Part shown: positions 16,982-24,940 of the stretch, piece after piece | Layout of the letters: every line of letters starts with the position of its first letter | Position numbering within the stretch: the first letter of the stretch is position 1 | NCBI GenBank assembly: GCA_902802585.1 | Contig: CADCMR010000001.1 | Span: 129,223-193,222 of the forward strand | Length of the DNA: 64,000 nucleotides | Origin: an uncultured bacterium | GTDB taxonomy: Bacteria; Verrucomicrobiota; Lentisphaeria; Victivallales; UBA1829 | Direction: 5' to 3' | The notes under the pieces: generated by a model | The model's database searches: none | Told to the model about the DNA's origin: nothing | The model's input: only the letters and a program-made list of their open reading frames with translations | Made by a program: the position numbers and the translations under genes

Positions 16982-18928
16982 TTATCTCTTGTATTCCTTT
17001 GCGAAGACGAGGTTCGTGACTTTGTCCTTCGCCTTGTCGTAGTAGAAAATGAGCGTGCCGGAAACGTACTGCCCCTTCCAGTTGAAGGTATAGGGCAGCA
17101 CGGTCTGACCTTCGTTGTCCTTCGCGAGTTTGATGCGGGAGTAGACGTACGGGAGGTTGCCGGAGGAGACGGCGTTCTCGTAGGATTCCGCTTTCGCGTT
17201 TGCTTCCTTGAGGGCGGTCGCGGCTTTGTCGCGGGCTTCCTGCAGTGCGTCGCGGCTGTCGTCGTCCGCGTTCTTCAGTTCCGACACAGCCTTGTTGAAC
17301 GCCTTTTCCGCGTCCTTCACCGCCGCCTGCGCCGATTCGATATCCTCGGCGTCGACGATCTGCTGCGGCTGGGTCTTCCCGGTGAAGATGTTCGTGAACG
17401 CGGTGGAGTTTCCGCCCTTGTCCTCGGCTGCGTGCCCGTACTGCTCTGTGAGGGAATCCTTGAAGCGGAGGAAATCCTGCCTGGAGCAGTCCTTCATCAT
17501 ATAGACGACCTTGGAGAGGCTGTTGGAGACATAGACGAGGTCGATGTTGTTCGGCTCGCCGGTGATCCCGACGTCCAGCCCGTCGGGCGGGAAGTTGATG
17601 ACGTCGCGTCCGAGCGCGGGTTCGATGTGCGGGAACTCGGGCTCGTGCCAGAGGGCGTAGCGCGTGTCGGCGATGGTGAATCCCCAGCACGCCTTCTTGT
17701 AGCCGCAGTCGGCGTCGATGCCGGCGTAGTTCTCGTTGGCGTTCTTCTGCTGGTTCTCCGCCCTGGCGATGACCTCTTTGTATTTTGCATTGGATTCCGC
17801 GTTGTCTTCAAGCTTGATCGCGTCGTTGACCGGGATGACCGCGACTGTCTGCGCCGTATCGGGCTTCGTTCCGGCATTGGCATTTGCGGCGGGATTCGTG
17901 GCGGGAGTGGTATCCTGTCCGTCGTTCCCGAAATCATCGAAGTCGTCGTTGCCGGTCTTTGTCTGGGCAGTCGTTTTCGGTTTCGGCTGTTTGCCTTTAT
18001 CCTTCACGATGCGGGCGATGTAGTTCTTCGAGAGCTCCTGCGCTGTGGACCATTCGCCGGTCTGCGGATCGTAGATGTAGCCGGCTGTCTCGTTGCGCTT
18101 GAAGATCTCGCCTTTGAGCTTGTCGTAGATGGCGTTGAGCTTGTCGTTCTTTTCTTTCGCCAGCAGGAGGAGGCGTTTCTCGACGAACTGGTTCCGCATG
18201 TATTTGTTCTTCTGCGGGTCGAATTTCGCGCGGGTCTCGTCGTTGAGGTCGATGAGGTTGATGATCTTGTCCTCGACCGTGATGGCGTTGTCCGCGACGC
18301 GGTAGAGCTTGCCGCTGACGGAGTAACGCTTCGGCCCCATGCTGTAGTTCACGACGACCCTGTCACCGACCTTGTAGAGGGGGATTGCCTTGATCGATTC
18401 CTCGTTCAGGATCTTGCGGTATTCCTTGTCGTCATTGCCGAACTGCTGCTCGACCTGCTTCCTCGCCTCCTCGTTCAGCGCCTGGGTGTCGGCGTTTTCG
18501 AGGGGCACGGACGGAACGAGCGGCATATGCTTCTCAATGTCGGCGTTGATGGCGCGGACGATGGCGGGATCGGTGAGGTCGTCGGAGGAGGCGTAGCCGT
18601 CGATCGTGGTCTTAATGAGGTCGGCGCGATGGTTGGAAAGCTGGTATTTCGCGGCTTCGAGCGCCGCCTTTTCGTTCCTCGCGGTATTGCTTTTCGCAGT
18701 GGAATTCGCCTTGTCCGAGGTCGCGGCTTTCGTTCCGGCGGGATTGGCTTTTCCCTGTGTGCCCGCCTGCGGAAGTCCCGGCGCGCCTGCCTGCTGCGGG
18801 AACCCGGGGGCGCGTCCCATTCCGCCCGGCATCCCCTGCGGGAAATTGCCCTGGGCGGCCACGGGGACGGACAACAGCATGCAGCCGGCGGCAAGCATGC
18901 TTCCAAAAACCCATGTAGTGTTCTTCAT
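16982..18928 (-). CDS. Large secreted protein, unknown function
   Basis: A 648-residue protein with a cleavable signal peptide (MKNTTWVFG, hydrophobic core, cut near VAAQG). A Gly/Pro/Gln-rich linker (residues 27-60) leads into a helical region to about 165. A small beta segment follows near 185-225, with VGDRVVVNYSMG resembling an SH3-like fold. After a disordered Asp/Asn/Thr/Ala-rich linker (about 315-370) comes a C-terminal domain with CGYKKACWGFTIADTRYALW. An Ala/Glu/Lys coiled coil (about 530-590) and a final beta segment end it. The protein is probably periplasmic. I recognise no family. It is transcribed alone, diverging from rnhC. Confidence 0.8.
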   Translation of the reverse strand: MKNTTWVFGSMLAAGCMLLSVPVAAQGNFPQGMPGGMGRAPGFPQQAGAPGLPQAGTQGKANPAGTKAATSDKANSTAKSNTARNEKAALEAAKYQLSNHRADLIKTTIDGYASSDDLTDPAIVRAINADIEKHMPLVPSVPLENADTQALNEEARKQVEQQFGNDDKEYRKILNEESIKAIPLYKVGDRVVVNYSMGPKRYSVSGKLYRVADNAITVEDKIINLIDLNDETRAKFDPQKNKYMRNQFVEKRLLLLAKEKNDKLNAIYDKLKGEIFKRNETAGYIYDPQTGEWSTAQELSKNYIARIVKDKGKQPKPKTTAQTKTGNDDFDDFGNDGQDTTPATNPAANANAGTKPDTAQTVAVIPVNDAIKLEDNAESNAKYKEVIARAENQQKNANENYAGIDADCGYKKACWGFTIADTRYALWHEPEFPHIEPALGRDVINFPPDGLDVGITGEPNNIDLVYVSNSLSKVVYMMKDCSRQDFLRFKDSLTEQYGHAAEDKGGNSTAFTNIFTGKTQPQQIVDAEDIESAQAAVKDAEKAFNKAVSELKNADDDSRDALQEARDKAATALKEANAKAESYENAVSSGNLPYVYSRIKLAKDNEGQTVLPYTFNWKGQYVSGTLIFYYDKAKDKVTNLVFAKEYKR

Positions 18929-19022
18929 CGTCGTTATTCCTTATATGCGGTTCATGGATCGTACGGTTTGTGCGTTTCCCTGGCAATTATCCGAAAAAAA
19001 CGGGAAACATTCATACTTTAAC

Positions 19023-19051
19023 TTGATTCTTGCGAGTTTTCAAGCTATAAT
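19023..19051 (+). promoter_or_regulatory. Sigma70-type promoter for rnhC
   Basis: TTGATT and TATAAT are separated by 17 bases, ending about 80 bases before the RNase HIII start, in the divergent space shared with the secreted-protein gene. Confidence 0.8.
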
Positions 19052-19133
19052 AGAAAAGTTTTGACGTTTTTTTTAAAAAAAATGTGTATTTCCGCCTTTT
19101 TTCTTGTTTCAGCCCAATAAAGGACCCGCCGCC

Positions 19134-20063
19134 GTGAGTGGTAAAACTTGTTTCGTCGCGACACTGACACCCGATCAGATGGACGCCCTTCGTGCCAATC
19201 TTGAAACCATTTCCGCGTGGGAGTTTTCCTCCGGTCCTTACATGCTCTTCAAAGCCGCCCGTGAGAAAACGCAGGTGGCGGCGTACCGGTCCGGCAAGCT
19301 CGTTGTCCAGGGCGCCGGCACGCAGGATTTCGTCGAATTCGTGCTGGAGCCGCTGATCGGTCTGACGCATGACGAATCGGAACCGCCGCCGCTGCTGGAG
19401 TTCAGGGATCCGCACGCCGGCATCGACGAGAGCGGCAAGGGGGATTTCTTCGGACCGCTGGTCGTGGCGTGCGTATTCGTGGCGGACCGGGAGACGGCTG
19501 ACGCGCTGGCGAAAGCGGGCGTGCGCGACTCGAAGGCGATCAAGGACGACGCGAAGATCGCCGCGCTCGCGGAGCAGGTCAAGACCGCCGTTCACGGCAA
19601 GTTCGGCGTCGTGGTCATCGGCCCGGAGGCGTACAACCGCACGTATGAGTCCATCGGCAACCTCAACCGCTTCCTCGCCTGGGGTCATGCCCGCGCCCTT
19701 GAGAACATGCTCAAGTTCGCGCCCGAATGCCGCCACGTGATCTCCGACCAGTTCGGCGACAAGCGCCTCGTCGAAAACGCCCTCCTCAAAAACGGCCGCG
19801 CCGTCCGCCTGGAACAGTTCCCGCGCGGCGAACGCGACGTCGCCGTGGCGGCGGCATCCATCCTGGCGCGTGCCGAGTTTGTGCGGCGTCTGGCAAAACT
19901 CGAAGAAGAGGCTGGATGCCCCCTCCCGAAGGGAGCCGGAACACAGGTCGACAAGACCGCGAAACAGCTCTTCCTTTCCGGCGGCGAACCGCTCCTGCGG
20001 AAATTCGCGAAGATGCACTTCCGTACGGCACGGAAGGCGATGGGGCTGCCGCTGGACGACTGA
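19134..20063 (+). CDS. rnhC: Ribonuclease HIII
   Basis: RNase HIII cuts RNA in RNA-DNA hybrids in the cytoplasm. From the GTG at 19134 the protein has 309 residues. The first 80 or so form the TBP-like substrate-binding domain that marks RNase HIII. The catalytic domain opens with AGIDESGKGDFFGPLV near 98, with the first Asp and Glu of the active site. Later acidic residues include the Asp in RDSKAIKDD and ISDQFGD. GTG was preferred over an upstream TTG because AAAGGAC lies nine bases before it. An alpha/beta hydrolase gene follows after 39 bases and is probably cotranscribed. Confidence 0.93.
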   Translation: MSGKTCFVATLTPDQMDALRANLETISAWEFSSGPYMLFKAAREKTQVAAYRSGKLVVQGAGTQDFVEFVLEPLIGLTHDESEPPPLLEFRDPHAGIDESGKGDFFGPLVVACVFVADRETADALAKAGVRDSKAIKDDAKIAALAEQVKTAVHGKFGVVVIGPEAYNRTYESIGNLNRFLAWGHARALENMLKFAPECRHVISDQFGDKRLVENALLKNGRAVRLEQFPRGERDVAVAAASILARAEFVRRLAKLEEEAGCPLPKGAGTQVDKTAKQLFLSGGEPLLRKFAKMHFRTARKAMGLPLDD

Positions 20064-20102
20064 ATGGACGGGAAGAACCGGGAATAACACAGTGGAAAAC
20101 GT

Positions 20103-20720
20103 ATGAAGCATTCGGTCGTTTATGTTCATGGAAAGGGCGGCGACGCCGGCGAGGCGGAACACTACAGACCGCTTTTCCCAGGCTGCGAGGTCGTCGGATT
20201 CGACTACCATTCGCAGTCTCCGTGGGAGGCGCGTGCCGAGTTCCCGCCCTTCTTTGAGCGGCTTTGCGCGGAAAGCGGTCTGCCGGTCCTGGTCGCGAAC
20301 AGCATCGGCGCATTCTTTTCCATGTGCGCGCTTTCCTCGCGGTATGTTGAACGCGCGCTGTTCATTTCCCCCATTGTCAATATGGAAAAGCTGATCGCGG
20401 ACATGATGTCGCTGGCGAACGTCACGGAGGACGAACTTCGCGTCCGCGGGGAGATCGTCGCCGGATTCGGCGAAACATTGTCCTGGGACTGGCTTCAGGA
20501 CGTGCGGAACCATCCGCTCCGGTGGAATGTCCCAACCTGCGTTCTATATGGAGAATGCGACAACCTGACCTCGATTGAAACGATGTCCTCGTTCGCCGCG
20601 CGGACCGGCGCATCGCTCACGGTCATGCCCGGCGGCGAACACTGGTTCCACACTCCGGAGCAGATGCGTTTCCTGGATGCCTGGATCCTGAACTGTGTTT
20701 CCCGTCCCGGATACCTTTGA
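20103..20720 (+). CDS. Small alpha/beta hydrolase
   Basis: A 205-residue alpha/beta-hydrolase-fold protein. The oxyanion segment VHGKGG is near the N-terminus, the nucleophile Ser is in ANSIGAFF near residue 67, an acid residue is in YGECDNL near 157, and the catalytic His is in GGEHWFHT near 181. All three catalytic residues are visible, so it is probably active as an esterase or related hydrolase. The short length, with no cap domain, fits the minimal members of the fold. The substrate is unknown. Translation starts at an ATG preceded by GTGGAAAAC, in the same unit as rnhC. Confidence 0.82.
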   Translation: MKHSVVYVHGKGGDAGEAEHYRPLFPGCEVVGFDYHSQSPWEARAEFPPFFERLCAESGLPVLVANSIGAFFSMCALSSRYVERALFISPIVNMEKLIADMMSLANVTEDELRVRGEIVAGFGETLSWDWLQDVRNHPLRWNVPTCVLYGECDNLTSIETMSSFAARTGASLTVMPGGEHWFHTPEQMRFLDAWILNCVSRPGYL

Positions 20721-20753
20721 TGTTTCCCCCGGTCATTGTCGGGGAAAAAAAAG

Positions 20754-20775
20754 AATCGGGCGCAAATCGGGCGCA
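20754..20775 (+). repeat. Two tandem 11-base direct repeats upstream of the aldolase promoter
   Basis: AATCGGGCGCA occurs twice without a gap, about 25 bases upstream of the -35 hexamer. An 11-base spacing puts both copies on the same face of the helix, as for an activator site. Confidence 0.6.
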
Positions 20776-20800
20776 AAACGTTTTTTTCCCGAAAAAAAGA

Positions 20801-20829
20801 TTGCTTTTTCTCTCGCGCCGTGCTATATT
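20801..20829 (+). promoter_or_regulatory. Promoter for the class II aldolase gene
   Basis: TTGCTT and TATATT are separated by 17 bases, with a TGC extension just before the -10 hexamer. The aldolase ATG is 47 bases downstream of the -10. Confidence 0.85.
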
Positions 20830-20876
20830 GATATGATGCTTTTCTTTCAACCCTAATCATAGGAAAGGACAACCGT

Positions 20877-21851
20877 ATGGTCAACTACAAAGATCTCGGA
20901 CTGGTCAACACCCGCGACATGTTCAAAAAGGCGATGGCCGGCCACTATGCGATCCCCGCGTTCAACTTCAACAACATGGAACAGCTCCAGGCGATCATCG
21001 CCGCCTGCTCCGAGGAAGAATCCCCCGTGATTCTCCAGGTCTCCAAGGGCGCGCGCAACTACGCCAACCAGACCCTCCTCCGCTACCTCGCGCAGGGCGC
21101 TGTCGAATACGCCCGTGAAATCGGCGGCGGCAAGGTGATCCCGATCGCCCTTCACCTCGACCACGGCGATTCCTTCGAACTCTGCCAGAGCTGCATCGAG
21201 TTCGGCTTCTCCTCCGTCATGATCGACGGCTCCTCCAAGTCCTTCGACGACAACGTCGCCCTGACCAAGAAGGTCGTCGAATACGCCCACCAGTTCGACG
21301 TGACCGTCGAAGGCGAACTCGGCGTCCTCGCCGGCGTCGAAGACGAAGTCAAGGCCGAGCAGCACACCTACACGCGTCCGGAAGAAGTCCAGGCGTTCCT
21401 GAACGGCACCGGCGTCGACTCCCTCGCCATCTCCATCGGCACCAGCCACGGCGCCTATAAGTTCAAACCGGGCACGGATCCCCGCATCCGCCTCGACATC
21501 CTCAAGCAGATTGAAGAGCGCATCCCCGGCTTCCCGATCGTCCTCCACGGCTCCTCCTCCGTCCCGCAGGAATACGTCCAGATGATCAACCAGTACGGCG
21601 GCCAGCTGAAGGACGCCATCGGCATCGGCGAAGACCAGCTCCGCGAAGCCTCCAAGTCCGCAGTCTGCAAGATCAACATCGACTCCGACGGTCGTCTCGC
21701 CATGACCGCCGGCGTCCGCAAGGTCCTGATGGAAAAGCCCGCGGAATTCGACCCCCGCAAGTATCTCGGTCCCGCCCGCGACATGCTCAAGGAACTCTAC
21801 AAGCACAAAGTCATCAACGTGCTCGGTTCCGCCCACCACGCCTTCGATTGA
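20877..21851 (+). CDS. fba: Class II fructose-bisphosphate aldolase
   Basis: A zinc-dependent aldolase that splits fructose 1,6-bisphosphate into two triose phosphates in glycolysis and runs in reverse in gluconeogenesis. The 324-residue protein shows the class II hallmarks: AIPAFNFNN near 25, the zinc-binding LHLDHGDSFE near 92, EGELG near 143, SIGTSHGAYKF near 187, LHGSSSV near 223 and INIDSD near 265. The length fits the long class II type. Codons are strongly C-ending, as expected for a highly expressed gene. It has its own promoter, a GGAAAGGAC ribosome site and a terminator, and is monocistronic. Confidence 0.97.
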   Translation: MVNYKDLGLVNTRDMFKKAMAGHYAIPAFNFNNMEQLQAIIAACSEEESPVILQVSKGARNYANQTLLRYLAQGAVEYAREIGGGKVIPIALHLDHGDSFELCQSCIEFGFSSVMIDGSSKSFDDNVALTKKVVEYAHQFDVTVEGELGVLAGVEDEVKAEQHTYTRPEEVQAFLNGTGVDSLAISIGTSHGAYKFKPGTDPRIRLDILKQIEERIPGFPIVLHGSSSVPQEYVQMINQYGGQLKDAIGIGEDQLREASKSAVCKINIDSDGRLAMTAGVRKVLMEKPAEFDPRKYLGPARDMLKELYKHKVINVLGSAHHAFD

Positions 21852-21874
21852 TCCGTCAGTCAGCGTCAGTTTCC

Positions 21875-21910
21875 GCCGCTCTCTCTTCACCGGGAGGGCG
21901 GCTTTTCTTT
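21875..21910 (+). terminator. Intrinsic terminator of fba
   Basis: A nine-base-pair stem (GCCGCTCTC / GAGGGCGGC, one G-T pair) is followed by TTTTCTTTT. Confidence 0.92.
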
Positions 21911-21941
21911 TGTTTATTTTCTTCCGCGCGCACGTTTCTGC

Positions 21942-21969
21942 TTGATTTTTTCATTTTTTATGCTAAAAT
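21942..21969 (+). promoter_or_regulatory. Promoter of the TRAP transporter operon
   Basis: TTGATT and TAAAAT are separated by 16 bases with a TGC extension before the -10 hexamer, about 60 bases before the binding-protein start. Confidence 0.78.
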
Positions 21970-22029
21970 ATAACAATCAATAATTGTCTTTTTTCACCTT
22001 CATATAACGAAAGGATATTTTCTTCCGCC

Positions 22030-23058
22030 ATGTCTGAACTTCAAAAGACCCATAAAATGTTTTCGACGCCCGTCTCCTGGTGGATCCTCAACATCCTGAC
22101 GACGTGCTTCATCGCCACCGCCATTTGCGCGTTCACGGTCCGGTCCGCCAAGACCTCCGGCAACATCCGCGTGCTCCGCCTTGGTCACGGTCTCTCCGCC
22201 GACCACCCTGTCCATCAGGCGATGCTCCACATGTCGGAACGCCTGCGCGAGCTTTCCGCCGGCACGATGGACCTTCAGATCTTTCCGAGCGGCATGATCG
22301 GTTCCGAGGACGAGTGTTTCAAGCAGGCGCAGAACGCGCAGATTGAGTTTGCGAAGTGCTCCGCCGCCGTGCTCGACGGCTCCGTGCCGGAATTCCAGGT
22401 CGTCGGCGCGCCGTTCCTGTTCCGCGATTCGGAGCATTTCTGGGCGGTCATGAACGGCGAGATCGGCAAGTCCCTCCTGCGGAAGATCGACGGACTGATG
22501 GGCATCTGCTATTTCGACGCCGGCGCGCGCAGCCTGTACACCACGAAGAAGCCCGTGCGCTCCGCCGCCGACATGAAGGGGCTGAAAATCCGCACGCAGA
22601 AGAGCTCCATCGCCATGCAGTCGATGGAGGCGCTGGGCGCTTCCCCGACCCCGATCTCCTGGGGTGAACTCTACACCGCCCTGTCGCAGGGCACCGTGGA
22701 CGCCGCCGAAAACAACATCCCGAGCTTCGTGACCGGTCGCCATTTCGAGGTCTGCAAATACTTCACTTTTACGGAACATCAGCGCGTACCCGATGTACTC
22801 GTGATGAGCAAAAAGATCTGGGACGAGCTCACTGCCGAGCAGAAGGGCTGGATCGAACAGGCCGCCGCCGATGCCAACGTCTTCCAGCGGCAGGCGTGGC
22901 GCGAGTCCGAGGTCCTCAACGAACAGATCGCGCGTGAAGCGGGCGTCGAGTTCATCAAGGTCGACCGTACCCCGTTCATCGAGCTTTCCAAACCGATCTA
23001 CGATGCGTTCCCGGCCGAACTCCAGGACCTTGCGAAGCGCATCCGGGAGGTCAAGTGA
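22030..23058 (+). CDS. dctP: TRAP transporter solute-binding protein, DctP family
   Basis: The periplasmic binding component of a tripartite ATP-independent transporter, which captures an organic acid or related anion for sodium- or proton-driven uptake. It has 342 residues. An N-terminal hydrophobic segment (residues 16-36) is either a signal peptide or an anchor. The DctP fold follows, with LRLGHGLSADHPVH near 49, the conserved Arg in GARSLYTTKKPV near 167, GLKIRTQ near 185, and GTVDAAENN near 222. The ligand cannot be read from sequence, though the acid-binding Arg is kept. It overlaps dctQ by one base. Confidence 0.95.
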   Translation: MSELQKTHKMFSTPVSWWILNILTTCFIATAICAFTVRSAKTSGNIRVLRLGHGLSADHPVHQAMLHMSERLRELSAGTMDLQIFPSGMIGSEDECFKQAQNAQIEFAKCSAAVLDGSVPEFQVVGAPFLFRDSEHFWAVMNGEIGKSLLRKIDGLMGICYFDAGARSLYTTKKPVRSAADMKGLKIRTQKSSIAMQSMEALGASPTPISWGELYTALSQGTVDAAENNIPSFVTGRHFEVCKYFTFTEHQRVPDVLVMSKKIWDELTAEQKGWIEQAAADANVFQRQAWRESEVLNEQIAREAGVEFIKVDRTPFIELSKPIYDAFPAELQDLAKRIREVK

Positions 23059-23552
23059 TGCAGAAGATCCATACCGTCATGGTCAAAATACTGAGTTTCC
23101 TGCTGGAAACCAGCATGGCGATCCTGGTGCTTGACGTGCTGCTCGGCGTCGTGTCCCGCTACGTCATGGGCAAGCAGGTCTCCTGGACCGAGGAGCTTGC
23201 CTGCCTCCTGCTCGTCTGGTCCTCCTTCTTCGGCATCGCCCTAGCGTTCAACAGCCGGTCCCACCTCGGCATCGACCTCATCGTGAACATGATGACCGAA
23301 ACCCCGCGCAAGACCGCTGCGACGATCGCCCACCTCGTGACGATCGTGTTCACCGTCGTGGCGTTCCTCTATGGCGGCTGTTTCCTGCTGCACAAGGCGA
23401 TGTTCGTCACGCGCAACGTGATGCCCGCGCTTCAGATCCCGGACGCCGTGATGTACCTGCCGATCCCGGTCTCCGGTCTGTTCATCCTGTATTTTGAAAT
23501 CTGCAACTACGCTGCGGACGTCTTCGGCAAAAACAGCGGAAAGGAGGCGTGA
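23058..23552 (+). CDS. dctQ: TRAP transporter small membrane subunit, DctQ family
   Basis: A 164-residue protein with four membrane segments (about 15-35, 47-66, 88-110, 132-152), the standard DctQ layout. The family motif is seen as WTEELACLLLVW near 40 and FNSRSHLGIDLI near 64. It partners with the large subunit to form the transport channel. The ATG at 23058 shares one base with the dctP stop and follows GGGAGG at proper spacing, so I prefer it to a GTG one codon earlier. Confidence 0.94.
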   Translation: MQKIHTVMVKILSFLLETSMAILVLDVLLGVVSRYVMGKQVSWTEELACLLLVWSSFFGIALAFNSRSHLGIDLIVNMMTETPRKTAATIAHLVTIVFTVVAFLYGGCFLLHKAMFVTRNVMPALQIPDAVMYLPIPVSGLFILYFEICNYAADVFGKNSGKEA

Positions 23553-23554
23553 CC

Positions 23555-24850
23555 ATGGAGTGTGTAGGACTGGTTCTTGCGCTGATCTTCTTCTCTCTGC
23601 TTCTCCTGAACGTGCCCGTTGCCGTGGCGATCGGCGGCGCCACCATGCTCGGCGTGGCGGTCGCGGGCGGTTCGTTCCGTCCCGAGATCATCGTGCCGGA
23701 GCGCATGATGTTCGGCATCAACTCGTTCCCGCTGCTCGCCATCCCGTTCTTCGTGCTGTCGGGCATCCTGATGGGACGAGGCGGCATGGCGCGCCGCCTG
23801 ATCAACTTCGCTTCGGCGCTGGTCGGGCATCTGCCCGGCGGTCTGGCGTACGCCAACACGATCACGTGCATGCTCTTTGGGTCGATCTCCGGCTCGGCGG
23901 GCGCGGCTGTCGCCAGCGTGGGCGGCTTCATGATCCCGGAAATGGTGGAGAAAGGCTATGACCGCGACTTCTCGACCGCCCTGACCACGACCTCCGCCAC
24001 GACCGGTCTCATCATCCCGCCGTCCAACATCATGATTGTCTACGCCGTCGCATGCGGCTCCGTTTCGATCGCGGCGATGTTCCTGGCGGGCGTTGTGCCC
24101 GGCATCGTGATGGGGCTGTGCATCATTGCAGCGTGCATCATCCACGCGGCGCGCTCCGGCGCGAAGTTCGAGAAGCGTGTGCCGTTCTCCGTCCTGTGGA
24201 AAACGTTCCGCCAGGCGTTCCTGAGCCTCTTCCTGATGGTCATCATCATCGGCGGCATTCTGAAGGGCATCTTCACCGCCACGGAGGCCGCCGCCGTTGC
24301 CGTTGCCTATGCGTTCATCCTGAGCGTGTTCCTGTACCGAGAAGTCAAAATCAAAGACCTCCCGGGCATCCTGAAGGAAACCGGCATCACCACCGCCGTC
24401 GTGATGTTCCTGATCGGCGTCAGCTCCTCCATGAGCTGGATCATGACCGTCGCGAACATCCCCGGCACCGTGAGCGCCTGGATGATGTCGCTGTCGTCCA
24501 GCCCGGTCGTCATCCTGATCTTCATCAACATCCTGCTGCTGGTCGTCGGCGCGTTTATGGACATGACGCCCGCCGTCCTGATCTTCACCCCGATTTTCCT
24601 CCCGATCGTGCGTGAATTCGGCATGACGGACATCCAGTTCGGCATCATGATGATCGCGAACCTCTGTATCGGTCTCTGCACGCCGCCGGTCGGCACCTGC
24701 CTCTTCATCGGCTGCGGCATCGGCAAGACGTCGATCGCGAAAGTCACCCCTGCCATGATCCCGTTCTGGATCGCGATGGTAGTCTCGGTGGTCCTGATTA
24801 CGTACATCCCGTGGCTTTCCGACTGGCTGCCCTCGCTCCTCAGCAAATAA
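23555..24850 (+). CDS. dctM: TRAP transporter large membrane subunit, DctM family
   Basis: A 431-residue permease with about twelve membrane segments. Family blocks include PLLAIPFFVLSGILMGRGGMARRL near 58, SGSAGAAVASVGGFMIPEM near 110, GLIIPPSN near 149, and a C-terminal CTPPVGTCLFIGCGI near 376. It carries substrate across the inner membrane using the ion gradient. The ATG at 23555 follows AAAGGAGG and starts two bases after the dctQ stop. The three genes form a complete dctP-Q-M operon; no catabolic gene follows to hint at the ligand. Confidence 0.96.
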   Translation: MECVGLVLALIFFSLLLLNVPVAVAIGGATMLGVAVAGGSFRPEIIVPERMMFGINSFPLLAIPFFVLSGILMGRGGMARRLINFASALVGHLPGGLAYANTITCMLFGSISGSAGAAVASVGGFMIPEMVEKGYDRDFSTALTTTSATTGLIIPPSNIMIVYAVACGSVSIAAMFLAGVVPGIVMGLCIIAACIIHAARSGAKFEKRVPFSVLWKTFRQAFLSLFLMVIIIGGILKGIFTATEAAAVAVAYAFILSVFLYREVKIKDLPGILKETGITTAVVMFLIGVSSSMSWIMTVANIPGTVSAWMMSLSSSPVVILIFINILLLVVGAFMDMTPAVLIFTPIFLPIVREFGMTDIQFGIMMIANLCIGLCTPPVGTCLFIGCGIGKTSIAKVTPAMIPFWIAMVVSVVLITYIPWLSDWLPSLLSK

Positions 24851-24877
24851 CCGGCAAGTCCTGGGGAAAAAGCTGCC

Positions 24878-24908
24878 AAAAAAGGCTGTCGTTTTGCGAA
24901 CGGCAGCC
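24878..24908. terminator. Terminator between dctM and the MTHFR-like gene
   Basis: A ten-base-pair stem (GGCTGTCGTT / AACGGCAGCC, one G-T pair) lies between the convergent genes. On the minus strand it is followed by six T, giving a good terminator for the MTHFR operon. The plus-strand tail is weak. Confidence 0.82.
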
Positions 24909-24940
24909 TAAACTTTTGCACCGGGAATAGAAACGGAAAC

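Noticed and set aside
20723-20747. TTTCCCC...GGGGAAA hairpin after the alpha/beta hydrolase
   Set aside because: Only seven pairs and no T-run on either strand; it is followed by A-rich sequence, so I do not call it a terminator.
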